Source: an uncultured Actinomycetes bacterium
GTDB lineage: Bacteria > Actinomycetota > Actinomycetes > Nanopelagicales > Nanopelagicaceae
Length of the DNA: 25,293 nt
Direction of reading: 5' to 3'
NCBI GenBank assembly: GCA_903832395.1
Contig: CAILBF010000006.1
Span: 1-25,293 of the forward strand
The position numbers were made by a program, and so were the translations under genes. This document shows, in pieces, positions 7,653 through 15,088 of this stretch. Position 1 is the stretch's first letter; each line of letters opens with the position of its first letter. The notes below the pieces were generated by a model, which was given only the letters and a program-made list of their open reading frames with translations, searched no databases and was not told the DNA's origin.

Positions 7653-10171
7653 TAGGCCATGATCCGTTCATTGGATGGGTCAAAGACTGACGTAGCACCT
7701 ACTTCAGCGATTGAACACGGATAGTGCTCGCCTAGATATTCAACGATGAATTTATTACCGGCAACTGCTAACTCGGTAGGTAGATATGACATCAGGATGT
7801 GTTTTCCGAGGGAAGGAGCAGATCCCGCACTTGTAACGTAGGAGCGGCGACCATGCGAGTCAACGATTGGCTGCTTATCTAACGTCAAAATTGGCTCATT
7901 GCCCATCATGTAGCGTTTTTCACCGCTCGATGACGTGTGATCATCTACAAATAAAGTACACAGCATTGTTATTGGTTTTTCACTGCGATGCTTAACGTGG
8001 GCTTCTTTACCAATGAAGTCGGCCTCTTTTAATTTAGGTGACTGCATTCCAGCCTCGACAACTGTGTACTCAGTTTCAAGCTCTGGTCCATAAGCGCGGT
8101 AACACTTTTCTAGTCGACCCGTTGTGCCATACACACCGATACCAACTGGAATCATCTCGTGCTTCTTACCCGACTCCCAGAGCATGTCCCAAAGTTTTGC
8201 GCCTTGTTCAATTGGAACGTAGAACTCCCAACCCAAATCGCCTACATACGAGATACGCGAAGCTAAGACCTGAACTGGACCAACTTCGATCATTTTGCAG
8301 GTACTGAATTTGAATGAATCTTTGCCCATGTCGGTCTTAGTAAGGTTTTGAATAATTTCGCGGGCTTTCGGTCCCCAAATTCCTATAGTTGTATAGCCCG
8401 ACGTTAAGTCGAAAATCTGCGCTGATCCATCTTCCGGTAGCAGATCGCTAAACCATTTCTTATCGGCCATTCCATGGGCACCGCCTGTAACAACACGGAA
8501 ATGATTAGTATCTAGTCGCATGATTGTTAAGTCGGATTTGAAGCCACCATTTGGTCCGAGGACTGGCGTGTAAACCACACGCCCAATAGCTACATCCATC
8601 TGGCGAAGTGCCGCCTTCTGAACTACCGCAAGTGAAGATGGTCCAGTAACGTCAAAAATAGTAAATGCTGAAAGGTCGACGATGCCGGCAGTCTCACGCA
8701 TTTGTAAGTGCTCTGCATTGATAATTGGTGACCACCAACGTGATTCCCATTCAGCAGTACGTGGCATTACGCGATCACCAAACTTGGCAACTAAGCCCTT
8801 ATTGCTCTCGTACCAGAAAGGTCGCTCCCAACCAGCAGTCTCATAGAAAACTGCACCCAGCTCTTTTTCTGCAGCATAAAATGGAGATAGGCGAACATTT
8901 CGATTTGATAAGTACTGCTCATTAGGATGAACGATTCCGTACGTCTTATTAAAGCTCTCATCTACGCGCGACTTAATATGGAACTCCGTTTTTTGGTGTT
9001 CATGAAAACGAGCAATATTTGAAGTATGAAGATCAATCTCTGAATCTCCAAGGACCATCCACTCTGCTACAGACTTGGCTGTTCCTGGACCTTCCTTAAT
9101 CCATACTGCAGCAACTGACCACAGACCCTTAACTTCTGGAGTCTCACCTAAAATTGGCATTCCATCTGGAGTGTAAGAAAGAATTCCGTTGATTGCATAC
9201 TTTTCACGGACATTCTCGTCGCCAACAATTGATGGCATAAGTTCGTAAGCATGCTCATCTTGAATATCAAAATCGGCTTGTGTAAAAGCAAACTCCGTAG
9301 GCGATAAAGTTGCCGTTGCATTTGATGGCAGATCCTCTGGCGTATAAAGAATTGGTCGGTGGGCATATGAGCCAATTTCTAGACCAGTACCGTGTTGGCG
9401 CTCGTACATGAACACATCCATGTCGCGAACAATCGGCCACTCGATATCACCTTTAGTATCTTTAAAGAAAGGTACAGGTCCGACGTCCTTCATTTGGTGA
9501 ACTGCTGGTGTCAATGGAATATGCGCCCCTGCCATTGCAGCAAGCTTTGGTGACCAGCATCCAGTTGCAATGACAACATAATCGGCTTCAATCGTTCCTT
9601 GATCGGTAACAACTGCGCTTACGCGGCCATTCACAACAGTGATATCTAAAACTTCAATGTTAGCAAATGATTGCGATGCACCCATCTCGGCGGCCTGTTC
9701 GCGCTGCATGGTGCCATGGCGAACTGAATCTACGACGCCGACAGTTGGCTGGTAATAGCCTCCGAGAATAATCTCTTCATCAACATATGGAACAAGCTCT
9801 TTTACTTGTGCAGAAGTGAGGATTCGACCACCATCGATGCCCCATGATTTGCCCGAAGTAATTCGGCGAGCAAGCTCTTGCATTCGCTCAGGTGTACGCG
9901 CAACTTCGATTCCACCGGACTCTGTAAAAGTGCCAAACTCTTTGTACTGACGCATGCTCTCAGCTGTAATAGCCGTCATCTCTTTCGAGTGATCAACGGG
10001 GAAAATAAAGTTAGATGCATGGCCGGTTGAACCGCCAGGGTTAGGCAAAGGACCCTTATCGATCTGGACAATATCTTTCCAGCCCAGTTTTGCAAGGTGA
10101 TAGACCATGCCGTTTCCGACGATACCTGCGCCGATGACGACGCACTTTGCTTTTGTAGGTAACTTACTCAT
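7652..10171 (-). CDS. Dimethylglycine/sarcosine dehydrogenase-like FAD enzyme with C-terminal GcvT (folate) domain
   Basis: Oxidative N-demethylase predicted to move an N-methyl group to THF as 5,10-methylene-THF. The 839 residues are close in size to Arthrobacter globiformis dimethylglycine oxidase. Order: an FAD/DAO domain with GAGIVG (14-19) and GGSTGH, whose His51 sits where homologues bind FAD covalently; His225 and Tyr256, apparent equivalents of the active-site His225 and Tyr259 of the Arthrobacter enzyme; an FAO_M-type middle; and a GcvT domain from about 430 with Asp547 in GGFKSDLT, the expected folate-side acid. An in-frame extension to 10315 is possible, but it overlaps the gntR gene, and GAGGAA six bases before the ATG at 10171 supports this start. 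The adjacent etfBA favours a dehydrogenase over an oxidase. Dimethylglycine versus sarcosine cannot be settled from sequence. Confidence 0.88.
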   Translation of the reverse strand: MSKLPTKAKCVVIGAGIVGNGMVYHLAKLGWKDIVQIDKGPLPNPGGSTGHASNFIFPVDHSKEMTAITAESMRQYKEFGTFTESGGIEVARTPERMQELARRITSGKSWGIDGGRILTSAQVKELVPYVDEEIILGGYYQPTVGVVDSVRHGTMQREQAAEMGASQSFANIEVLDITVVNGRVSAVVTDQGTIEADYVVIATGCWSPKLAAMAGAHIPLTPAVHQMKDVGPVPFFKDTKGDIEWPIVRDMDVFMYERQHGTGLEIGSYAHRPILYTPEDLPSNATATLSPTEFAFTQADFDIQDEHAYELMPSIVGDENVREKYAINGILSYTPDGMPILGETPEVKGLWSVAAVWIKEGPGTAKSVAEWMVLGDSEIDLHTSNIARFHEHQKTEFHIKSRVDESFNKTYGIVHPNEQYLSNRNVRLSPFYAAEKELGAVFYETAGWERPFWYESNKGLVAKFGDRVMPRTAEWESRWWSPIINAEHLQMRETAGIVDLSAFTIFDVTGPSSLAVVQKAALRQMDVAIGRVVYTPVLGPNGGFKSDLTIMRLDTNHFRVVTGGAHGMADKKWFSDLLPEDGSAQIFDLTSGYTTIGIWGPKAREIIQNLTKTDMGKDSFKFSTCKMIEVGPVQVLASRISYVGDLGWEFYVPIEQGAKLWDMLWESGKKHEMIPVGIGVYGTTGRLEKCYRAYGPELETEYTVVEAGMQSPKLKEADFIGKEAHVKHRSEKPITMLCTLFVDDHTSSSGEKRYMMGNEPILTLDKQPIVDSHGRRSYVTSAGSAPSLGKHILMSYLPTELAVAGNKFIVEYLGEHYPCSIAEVGATSVFDPSNERIMA

Positions 10172-10177
10172 GGACAT

Positions 10178-10183
10178 TTCCTC
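10178..10183 (-). promoter_or_regulatory. Shine-Dalgarno site that sets the dehydrogenase start
   Basis: On the minus strand GAGGAA is followed by six bases (ATGTCC) and the ATG at 10171. The in-frame ATG at 10177 is too close to this site to use it. This separates the true start from the longer in-frame extension into the gntR gene. Confidence 0.7.
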
Positions 10184-10202
10184 ATTCTTTATTAGTGGTG
10201 GT

Positions 10203-10865
10203 TTATAGAGATTTACGAATGGATGCTTCAAAGCCTTCAATGTGATCTCGCATTGCTTTGCCGGCTGCCTTTGAATCGCTACTAGCAATTGCTTCAAGCA
10301 ATGCACGGTGTTCAATAATCGCCTCGGCTAAACCAGCAACTCGATCTAGCGCCAGAAACCAAATGCGAAGCGCATGGGCGTAATAATTATCTAAGGCCGA
10401 TGCAAGAAACTCATTGTGCGTACATTGATAAATATGATGGTGAATTCGTTGATCGAGACCAATCAGGGTGGCCATATCTACATTGCCCTTGATTCCTTTG
10501 ATCTCGGCGATAAGGGCCTTAGTTATGACGTGATCCGCCGGAGTTGATCGTTCGGCAGCAAGTTCGGCGGCTTTGATCTCAAGCACTGCGCGGACTTCAG
10601 AGAGAGCTGAAAGATTTTGAACATCAACGCTAGAGACAAACATTCCGCGGCGGGGATAGACCTCCACTAATTTTTCATTAGCGAGCGAGCGCAGCGCTTC
10701 GCGAATTGGCGTACGTCCAAAGCCAAGTGTGGCCATCAAATCACTTTCACTAATCAGTGATCCTGGAACGAGTTCGAGAGTAATAATCATCGAACGGATG
10801 CGGCTATAGGCCTCCTCCGACAGGGACGTGCTCTGCCGACTGAGGATATGGATGGCCTGGCTCAT
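10203..10865 (-). CDS. GntR-family transcriptional regulator, FadR/FCD subgroup
   Basis: DNA-binding regulator of 220 residues. The winged helix-turn-helix spans about 15-80 (EEAYSRIRSMIITLELVPG, then GFGRTPIREALRSLANEKLV). It is followed by a helical FCD ligand domain with the acid/His pattern expected for metal-assisted ligand binding (Asp and His in LDQRIHHHIYQ, later HRALLEAI and DHIEGF). It lies 31 nt before the dehydrogenase gene on the same strand and is likely co-transcribed, so it probably controls the demethylation operon and itself. Its ligand is unknown; dimethylglycine, sarcosine or a related acid would fit. The start at 10865 has a TATCAT hexamer 7 nt upstream and no Shine-Dalgarno site, as in a leaderless start. 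Confidence 0.92.
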   Translation of the reverse strand: MSQAIHILSRQSTSLSEEAYSRIRSMIITLELVPGSLISESDLMATLGFGRTPIREALRSLANEKLVEVYPRRGMFVSSVDVQNLSALSEVRAVLEIKAAELAAERSTPADHVITKALIAEIKGIKGNVDMATLIGLDQRIHHHIYQCTHNEFLASALDNYYAHALRIWFLALDRVAGLAEAIIEHRALLEAIASSDSKAAGKAMRDHIEGFEASIRKSL

Positions 10866-10906
10866 GGTTGAGATGATATATCAGTCACGTGCAGATTGAT
10901 ACATAA
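10866..10906 (-). promoter_or_regulatory. Candidate promoter and operator of the gntR-demethylation operon
   Basis: The minus strand carries TATCAT (10878-10873) followed by 7 nt and the gntR ATG, consistent with a -10 box of a leaderless transcript. It is overlapped by a perfect palindrome TGATATATCA (10874-10883). A further TGATA at 10897-10901 forms an inverted repeat with TATCA at 10879-10883 (13-nt spacer), and CACGTG lies between them. Repressor binding here would block the promoter. The assignment to the adjacent GntR protein is inference. Confidence 0.5.
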
Positions 10907-10917
10907 GCAAGCGGCCT

Positions 10918-11652
10918 TTATCCGAAGTAATACTTCTTAAAGAGTAGGGCTGAGGCGCTAAAACCGACGGTCAAAATCAGGGCCCGGTAGACGGATTTAG
11001 GCATGCGGGCCGCCCAGCGTCCCCCAAAAGTTCCACCGATGCTGGCCCCGAGCAAGAGCGCGATGACCACTGGCCAGTCGGCCCGCCCACTAAAGATATA
11101 GATGATGTTGGATATGAGAGAGGTCCAGCCAACTATCAAGTTTTTTGCGGTGTTTAAAGTCTTAGGGTCGCGGCGGATATCGCGGGCAAGAACGGCAATC
11201 ACCAATACTCCTTGGCCAGGGCCAAAGTAGCCGCAGTAGAGGCCACTTGCCGAAATTCCTATTTTTTCAATTAAGCCATGTCTCGCGCCACGATCAGGTT
11301 TAGCTTTAATGAGAAATGAGAGTGAGGCAAAGAGAAGTAAGAAAGGCACCATCTTTTCAAAGATGCCTGGAGGAACCGTTAATAAAAGGATCGCTCCGGT
11401 TGTTGAACCGACAATCGAAAGTGCGATGAGCTTTTTATACTCTTGAAAATATCCACGCATTTGGTGGCGAACTGCGATCAGCGCAAAGAAGTTCGCCGGT
11501 GTCACACCAAGTGCATTTGAAATCGCCGCGCTTACGGGTGACAAACCAGTTGCTAGTAAAACTGGATAAGAAATAACCGATGCCCCGCCTGCCATTCCAT
11601 TTATCCCGCCGACAAGGATTCCGACAGCGAAGATAATTATGTACTCAAGCAT
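10918..11652 (-). CDS. TauE/SafE (YfcA-like) family membrane transporter
   Basis: Polytopic inner-membrane protein of 244 residues with about 7-8 hydrophobic segments and the two-repeat architecture of TauE/SafE proteins. It starts with a glycine-rich helix (VGGINGMAGGASVISYPVLL) and has the second-repeat motif YCGYFGPGQG. Family members are proposed to move sulfite, sulfonates or other small organic anions; the substrate here cannot be read from sequence. The gene ends 52 nt before gntR on the same strand, so read-through into the demethylation operon is plausible even though gntR seems to have its own promoter. The ATG at 11652 has TATGGT 6 nt upstream and no Shine-Dalgarno site. Confidence 0.88.
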   Translation of the reverse strand: MLEYIIIFAVGILVGGINGMAGGASVISYPVLLATGLSPVSAAISNALGVTPANFFALIAVRHQMRGYFQEYKKLIALSIVGSTTGAILLLTVPPGIFEKMVPFLLLFASLSFLIKAKPDRGARHGLIEKIGISASGLYCGYFGPGQGVLVIAVLARDIRRDPKTLNTAKNLIVGWTSLISNIIYIFSGRADWPVVIALLLGASIGGTFGGRWAARMPKSVYRALILTVGFSASALLFKKYYFG

Positions 11653-11674
11653 GGGTTAACCATACAATGGAGAT
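11653..11674. promoter_or_regulatory. Divergent leaderless promoters for the TauE gene and moaD
   Basis: Only 22 bp separate the two start codons. The plus strand has TACAAT (11663-11668) then 6 nt and the moaD ATG. The minus strand has TATGGT (11664-11659) then 6 nt and the transporter ATG. The two hexamers overlap by two bases. GGAG directly before the moaD ATG is too close to act as a normal Shine-Dalgarno site. Confidence 0.55.
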
Positions 11675-11920
11675 ATGAATAATGGGGTAGAAGTCCGATT
11701 CTTTGCTGCAGCTCGAGCCGCAGCAGGTGTGGATCATGCCCGTTATTCCAGTGCACCACTCTCGTCGATCATTGCCGATGCCACGCGTGAGAACCCACTA
11801 CTAGCGCACGTGATGACGCAGTGCAGTTTCTTGCTTGATTCCGTGGCCGTCCATAATGCCGATGTTTTGGTCCTTGATGGAAGCGTGATCGATGTGCTCC
11901 CTAAATTTGCCGGCGGCTAA
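11675..11920 (+). CDS. moaD: Molybdopterin synthase small subunit MoaD
   Basis: Ubiquitin-like sulfur carrier of molybdopterin synthase. The 81 residues have a beta-grasp pattern (VRFFAAARAAAGVDHARY near the start, VLDGSVIDVLPKFAGG at the end). The terminal Gly-Gly is the essential thiocarboxylate site. It stands alone on the plus strand, and its stop abuts the stop of its partner gene moaE on the other strand, so the two synthase subunits are convergent rather than co-transcribed. Size and C-terminus fit MoaD better than ThiS. Confidence 0.9.
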   Translation: MNNGVEVRFFAAARAAAGVDHARYSSAPLSSIIADATRENPLLAHVMTQCSFLLDSVAVHNADVLVLDGSVIDVLPKFAGG

Positions 11921-12343
11921 CTAAGCGGTATTGACCCACTCGTCGGTTCCATCGGCGAAGATTTGATGCTTCCAAATAGGCAACTTCGCTTTAATCTCAT
12001 TTACTAACGCAGAAGCGATTTCGAATGCACTCTCTCTATGCGCAGCTGAAACCGCTACGGCAAACGCGGTTTCGCCAATCAAAATCTCACCAAAACGATG
12101 AGATATCGCCACTTTAACCACGTCGGAGTTTGCAATAACGGCGGCGGTGATCAGTGCAATTTGCTCACCCGCACTTGGGTGAATCTCATAAGTTAGAGTT
12201 TTTACTTCTTTGCCACCGTCGTGATTTCGAACATCACCGGTAAATGTTACGACTGCGCCACATCGATCATCTTTCACCAGTGCACATAACTGCGCGATTG
12301 AAATAACATCGCTCGTAACATCGGCACGCATTACTTGCGGCAT
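11921..12343 (-). CDS. moaE: Molybdopterin synthase catalytic subunit MoaE
   Basis: Converts precursor Z (cPMP) to molybdopterin using sulfur from MoaD. In 140 residues it has the family motifs TFTGDVRNHDGGKEV, YEIHPSAGEQ, ISHRFGEILIGE, AHRESAFEIASALVNEIK, and the lysine-rich active segment KAKLPIWKHQ (Lys118/120 and Lys125, around the catalytic lysines of E. coli MoaE). Its ATG overlaps the moaB stop by one base (TAATG). It is the last gene of the mobA-moeA-moaC-moaB-moaE operon. Confidence 0.95.
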   Translation of the reverse strand: MPQVMRADVTSDVISIAQLCALVKDDRCGAVVTFTGDVRNHDGGKEVKTLTYEIHPSAGEQIALITAAVIANSDVVKVAISHRFGEILIGETAFAVAVSAAHRESAFEIASALVNEIKAKLPIWKHQIFADGTDEWVNTA

Positions 12344-12822
12344 TAGTGATCTTTTCCATCTAACTGATCCAAAATATGGCCCGCTAACCGTTCGATAATT
12401 ACTAAGCCATCGCGCACTCCACCTGGTGAACCTGGAAGATTAATTATTAGCGATGTGCCGTTAATGCCGGCCAATCCACGAGTTAAATCTGATGTAGGTA
12501 CTTTCTCCCGTGAATACGCGCGAAGAGCTTCGCCAAAACCTGGAATATTCTTTTCAATAAATGGCGCTGTGGCCTCTGGTGTTACATCCATAAGTGAGAC
12601 TCCAGTGCCACCAGTCGTAACGATTAAGCGCGATTTACTAGCTAAAGCTTTGAGAATCTGTGCAGCAATTGCATCTATGTCATCGGCAACAATTACGGGC
12701 TCACTTACGTTATAGCCAAGAGAGGCCAAACCATCTTTCAATTGCTGACCACTTAAATCGGCATAAACACCAAGTGATGCACGATTGCTAGCGGTAATTA
12801 CGAAAGCGCTACGTTGGCTCAC
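12343..12822 (-). CDS. moaB: MoaB/Mog-type molybdopterin adenylyltransferase
   Basis: Adenylylates molybdopterin before metal insertion by MoeA. Motifs: TTGGTGVS, the following DVTPEAT, and NLPGSPGGVRDGL, all typical of the MoaB/Mog fold. I chose the GTG at 12822 (159 residues). It overlaps the moaC stop as GTGA and has GGAAA five to six bases upstream. The longer in-frame start at 12834 is a TTG. MoaB versus Mog naming is uncertain; in actinobacteria either single-domain protein can serve this step. Confidence 0.9.
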   Translation of the reverse strand: MSQRSAFVITASNRASLGVYADLSGQQLKDGLASLGYNVSEPVIVADDIDAIAAQILKALASKSRLIVTTGGTGVSLMDVTPEATAPFIEKNIPGFGEALRAYSREKVPTSDLTRGLAGINGTSLIINLPGSPGGVRDGLVIIERLAGHILDQLDGKDH

Positions 12823-13292
12823 GCGCGTTTCCAATCACCGTTCTTGCCACCAGATTTTGAATCGATACGAATATCGGTAATTGTCGCTGCAGGATCAAGG
12901 GCCTTGACCATGTCGATAATAGTTAGACCGGCGACACTTACTGCAGTCAGCGCCTCCATTTCAACGCCAGTTCGATCTGAAGTTACTACTTCCGCATGAA
13001 TCGCAACTCCCGTATCAATGATTTCTAAATCAATACTGATTTTATTAATCGCAATTGGATGACACAGCGGGATTAATTCACTCGTTTTTTTAGCTGCCAT
13101 GATTCCTGCAATGCGGGCCGTCGATAATACGTCGCCTTTAGGCGTTGCCCCATCGCGCAAAAGAGCGACAACATGGGCCGAGAGATTTACCGTTGCTGAT
13201 GTATCGGCGATGCGGACAGTAATCTCGCGACCGGTGACATCGACCATATTGGCTTGTCCGGCGCTGTTTAAATGCGTTAGTCCATCGCTCAT
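12819..13292 (-). CDS. moaC: Cyclic pyranopterin monophosphate synthase MoaC
   Basis: Second enzyme of molybdenum cofactor synthesis, acting after MoaA to form cPMP. The 157-residue length is normal. It has KKTSELIPLCHPI (His78), the segment VEMEALTAVSVAGLT, and Asp127/Lys130, which match the catalytic Asp128/Lys131 of E. coli MoaC, then SKSGGKNGDW near the C-terminus. It starts 18 nt after the moeA stop and overlaps the following moaB start by 4 nt. The radical SAM partner MoaA is not in this window. Confidence 0.95.
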   Translation of the reverse strand: MSDGLTHLNSAGQANMVDVTGREITVRIADTSATVNLSAHVVALLRDGATPKGDVLSTARIAGIMAAKKTSELIPLCHPIAINKISIDLEIIDTGVAIHAEVVTSDRTGVEMEALTAVSVAGLTIIDMVKALDPAATITDIRIDSKSGGKNGDWKRA

Positions 13293-13310
13293 GGTTGTGA
13301 GTCTAATTGC

Positions 13311-14471
13311 CTAAGGCAGTGATAGCCAACGGATCTGCTCACCAGCAGCCGTCAGCTCCTTGGTGACAACACCAAATCCAGTTGAGTATGCCAATCCTCG
13401 CAACATCGCCGAGCCTAAGTATTGGCCTACTTCGAATTGGCCATCGATAATATTTCCAATTACCAAACGAGTGAAGTCGCTAGGTGCCGTAATTTCATTG
13501 CGCGTTATCACGGTTGGAAGTTCGCGCACTACATGCCCTAGCATGGAAGCAATTACGGGAGCACCTAAAGACATCAGAGCAACAATTGCCGACTGCGGAT
13601 TTCCGGGCAAACCAAAGATTGCATTCTTACTCGTACGCGCAAGCAGCATTGGGTGTCCTGGACGAACGGCAACTGTGTCAACAAGTATGTGCGCATCGAT
13701 CTGGGCCAAAGCATCATGCAAGAAATCTCGGGGGCCTTGAGCTGTACCGCCAGTTGTTATGACTATGTCGGCTAATTCGCAAGCACCTGTAAGTGCTTCA
13801 ACCACATTCGTCAGTTCATCGGAAATATAACGAGTACTAACTACTTCGCACCCCATTTTTTCCAACCAACCAGGCAGTTGTGGCCCTAACGCATCACGAA
13901 TCAATCCATTGGTAGGCACGCCACTTAATTGAAGCTCATCGCCCAATAGAACGAGTGCAACGCGCGGCTTTCGCACAACATTAACTCGATCTAAACCAGC
14001 AGCAGAGAGTAAGCCAATTGTTCCAGGATTTAACGTTGATCCAGCTGTCACTAGTACGTCATCGCAGTTACATTCATGCGCAGCGGGTCGAACATGCTGA
14101 TTTTCTTCAACTTCACCGCTGAGAATATTTTCATTTACTTTCGCAATCTCCCAGCGCATAACACCAAATGTTCCCATTGGAATAACCGCGCCTGTTGCAA
14201 TACCCACAGCAGTACCGGCGACAAGTGCGCCCCTCATCGGTAAACCTGCTTTTACTTCGCCAACAATCTCCCATGGTCCGTCTCCGCTAACTGCGTAACC
14301 ATCCATCGCTGAGGTTGCATATGTCGGTAAATCACACAGCGCGCGTGCATCATGTGCAAGAGTTCGATCAAGCGCCTGACCAACTTCGATAACTTCGTTA
14401 GTTAGTGGTTTAAAAGATTCCATCGCAATTGTCCGTGCGCTATCCCAACTTCCCTCAATCAATGCGCTCAT
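13311..14471 (-). CDS. moeA: Molybdopterin molybdenumtransferase MoeA
   Basis: Inserts molybdate into adenylylated molybdopterin. The 386 residues show the MoeA domain order: N-terminal segment with DLPTYATSAMDGYAV, the beta domain, the MoaB/Mog-like domain with VITTGGTAQGPRDFL and FGLPGNPQSAIVAL, and a C-terminal beta-barrel. Its start overlaps the mobA stop as ATGA. The middle domain is somewhat short, but no key motif is missing. The function is clear from the motifs and the moa/mob neighbours. Confidence 0.94.
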   Translation of the reverse strand: MSALIEGSWDSARTIAMESFKPLTNEVIEVGQALDRTLAHDARALCDLPTYATSAMDGYAVSGDGPWEIVGEVKAGLPMRGALVAGTAVGIATGAVIPMGTFGVMRWEIAKVNENILSGEVEENQHVRPAAHECNCDDVLVTAGSTLNPGTIGLLSAAGLDRVNVVRKPRVALVLLGDELQLSGVPTNGLIRDALGPQLPGWLEKMGCEVVSTRYISDELTNVVEALTGACELADIVITTGGTAQGPRDFLHDALAQIDAHILVDTVAVRPGHPMLLARTSKNAIFGLPGNPQSAIVALMSLGAPVIASMLGHVVRELPTVITRNEITAPSDFTRLVIGNIIDGQFEVGQYLGSAMLRGLAYSTGFGVVTKELTAAGEQIRWLSLP

Positions 14472-15070
14472 AAGACCGAATCATCCTTTAAATGGTGAGC
14501 AAAAGCGATTGCCTGTTCCAAATCGGCAGGGGTATCGATATCGATAAGAGCGTGTGCTACCTCATCACTCATGGGAACTTCGTGAATAGCCAAGCGTGAA
14601 ATAAGTGAACGCATAGAGGCTCCATTAATCTCGCCCATATCTGCAAGCGCTCTCTCAACTGCGGCAATTCGATAGAGCGCAGCAAGAGGTTGTCTGAAGT
14701 TTTCGGCATCTACATACATCACGGCTTCATCATGCGTTGTCATTGTGTTCAAAAGATTTAATACGCGTGGAAGTGCAAAAGGCATATCGGTTGCGATCAG
14801 TACGGCAATCTCACTTTCGCACAGTTCAAGTCCAGCTTTAAATCCAGCAACTGGTCCGCTACCAACCGGATTCTCTTGAATTACACGGTAGGTAAAACCC
14901 GCGACTAAAGGATCTTGCCCAACAATAATTACTTCAAACTCTGGCGGGATAGTTGTGAGAATTCGCGCAATTAAACTCTGCCCATCGATTAATGCCGCAG
15001 ATTTATCAGAGCCAAAACGCGCACTTGTGCCACCGCTCAAGATGATGATGCTCGCGCTTTTACTTTGCAT
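14468..15070 (-). CDS. mobA: Molybdenum cofactor guanylyltransferase MobA
   Basis: Attaches GMP to the molybdenum cofactor to make MGD, the form used by DMSO-reductase-family enzymes such as FdsA. The nucleotide-binding motif LSGGTSARFGSDK is at about 11-23, and ATDMPFALP follows at about 100. I chose the ATG at 15070 (200 residues); an in-frame extension to 15169 runs into the divergent gene and adds sequence unlike the family. A TATCCT hexamer lies 6 nt upstream with no Shine-Dalgarno site, consistent with a leaderless mRNA. It heads the Moco operon. Confidence 0.9.
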   Translation of the reverse strand: MQSKSASIIILSGGTSARFGSDKSAALIDGQSLIARILTTIPPEFEVIIVGQDPLVAGFTYRVIQENPVGSGPVAGFKAGLELCESEIAVLIATDMPFALPRVLNLLNTMTTHDEAVMYVDAENFRQPLAALYRIAAVERALADMGEINGASMRSLISRLAIHEVPMSDEVAHALIDIDTPADLEQAIAFAHHLKDDSVL

Positions 15071-15088
15071 TTGGCTAGGATACCGACT
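15071..15088. promoter_or_regulatory. Shared -10 element of a divergent leaderless promoter pair
   Basis: The 18 bp between the mobA and phosphoesterase start codons contain CTAGGATACC. Read on plus, TAGGAT (15076-15081) is followed by 7 nt and ATG. Read on minus, TATCCT (15082-15077) is followed by 6 nt and ATG. Five base pairs serve both hexamers, so one symmetrical -10 element may fire both ways. No good -35 was seen on either side. Confidence 0.55.

Noticed and set aside
10172..10315. Longer start for the flavin dehydrogenase (48 extra residues)
   Set aside because: It overlaps the gntR gene, does not look like a dehydrogenase N-terminus or targeting signal, and the GAGGAA site supports the ATG at 10171.
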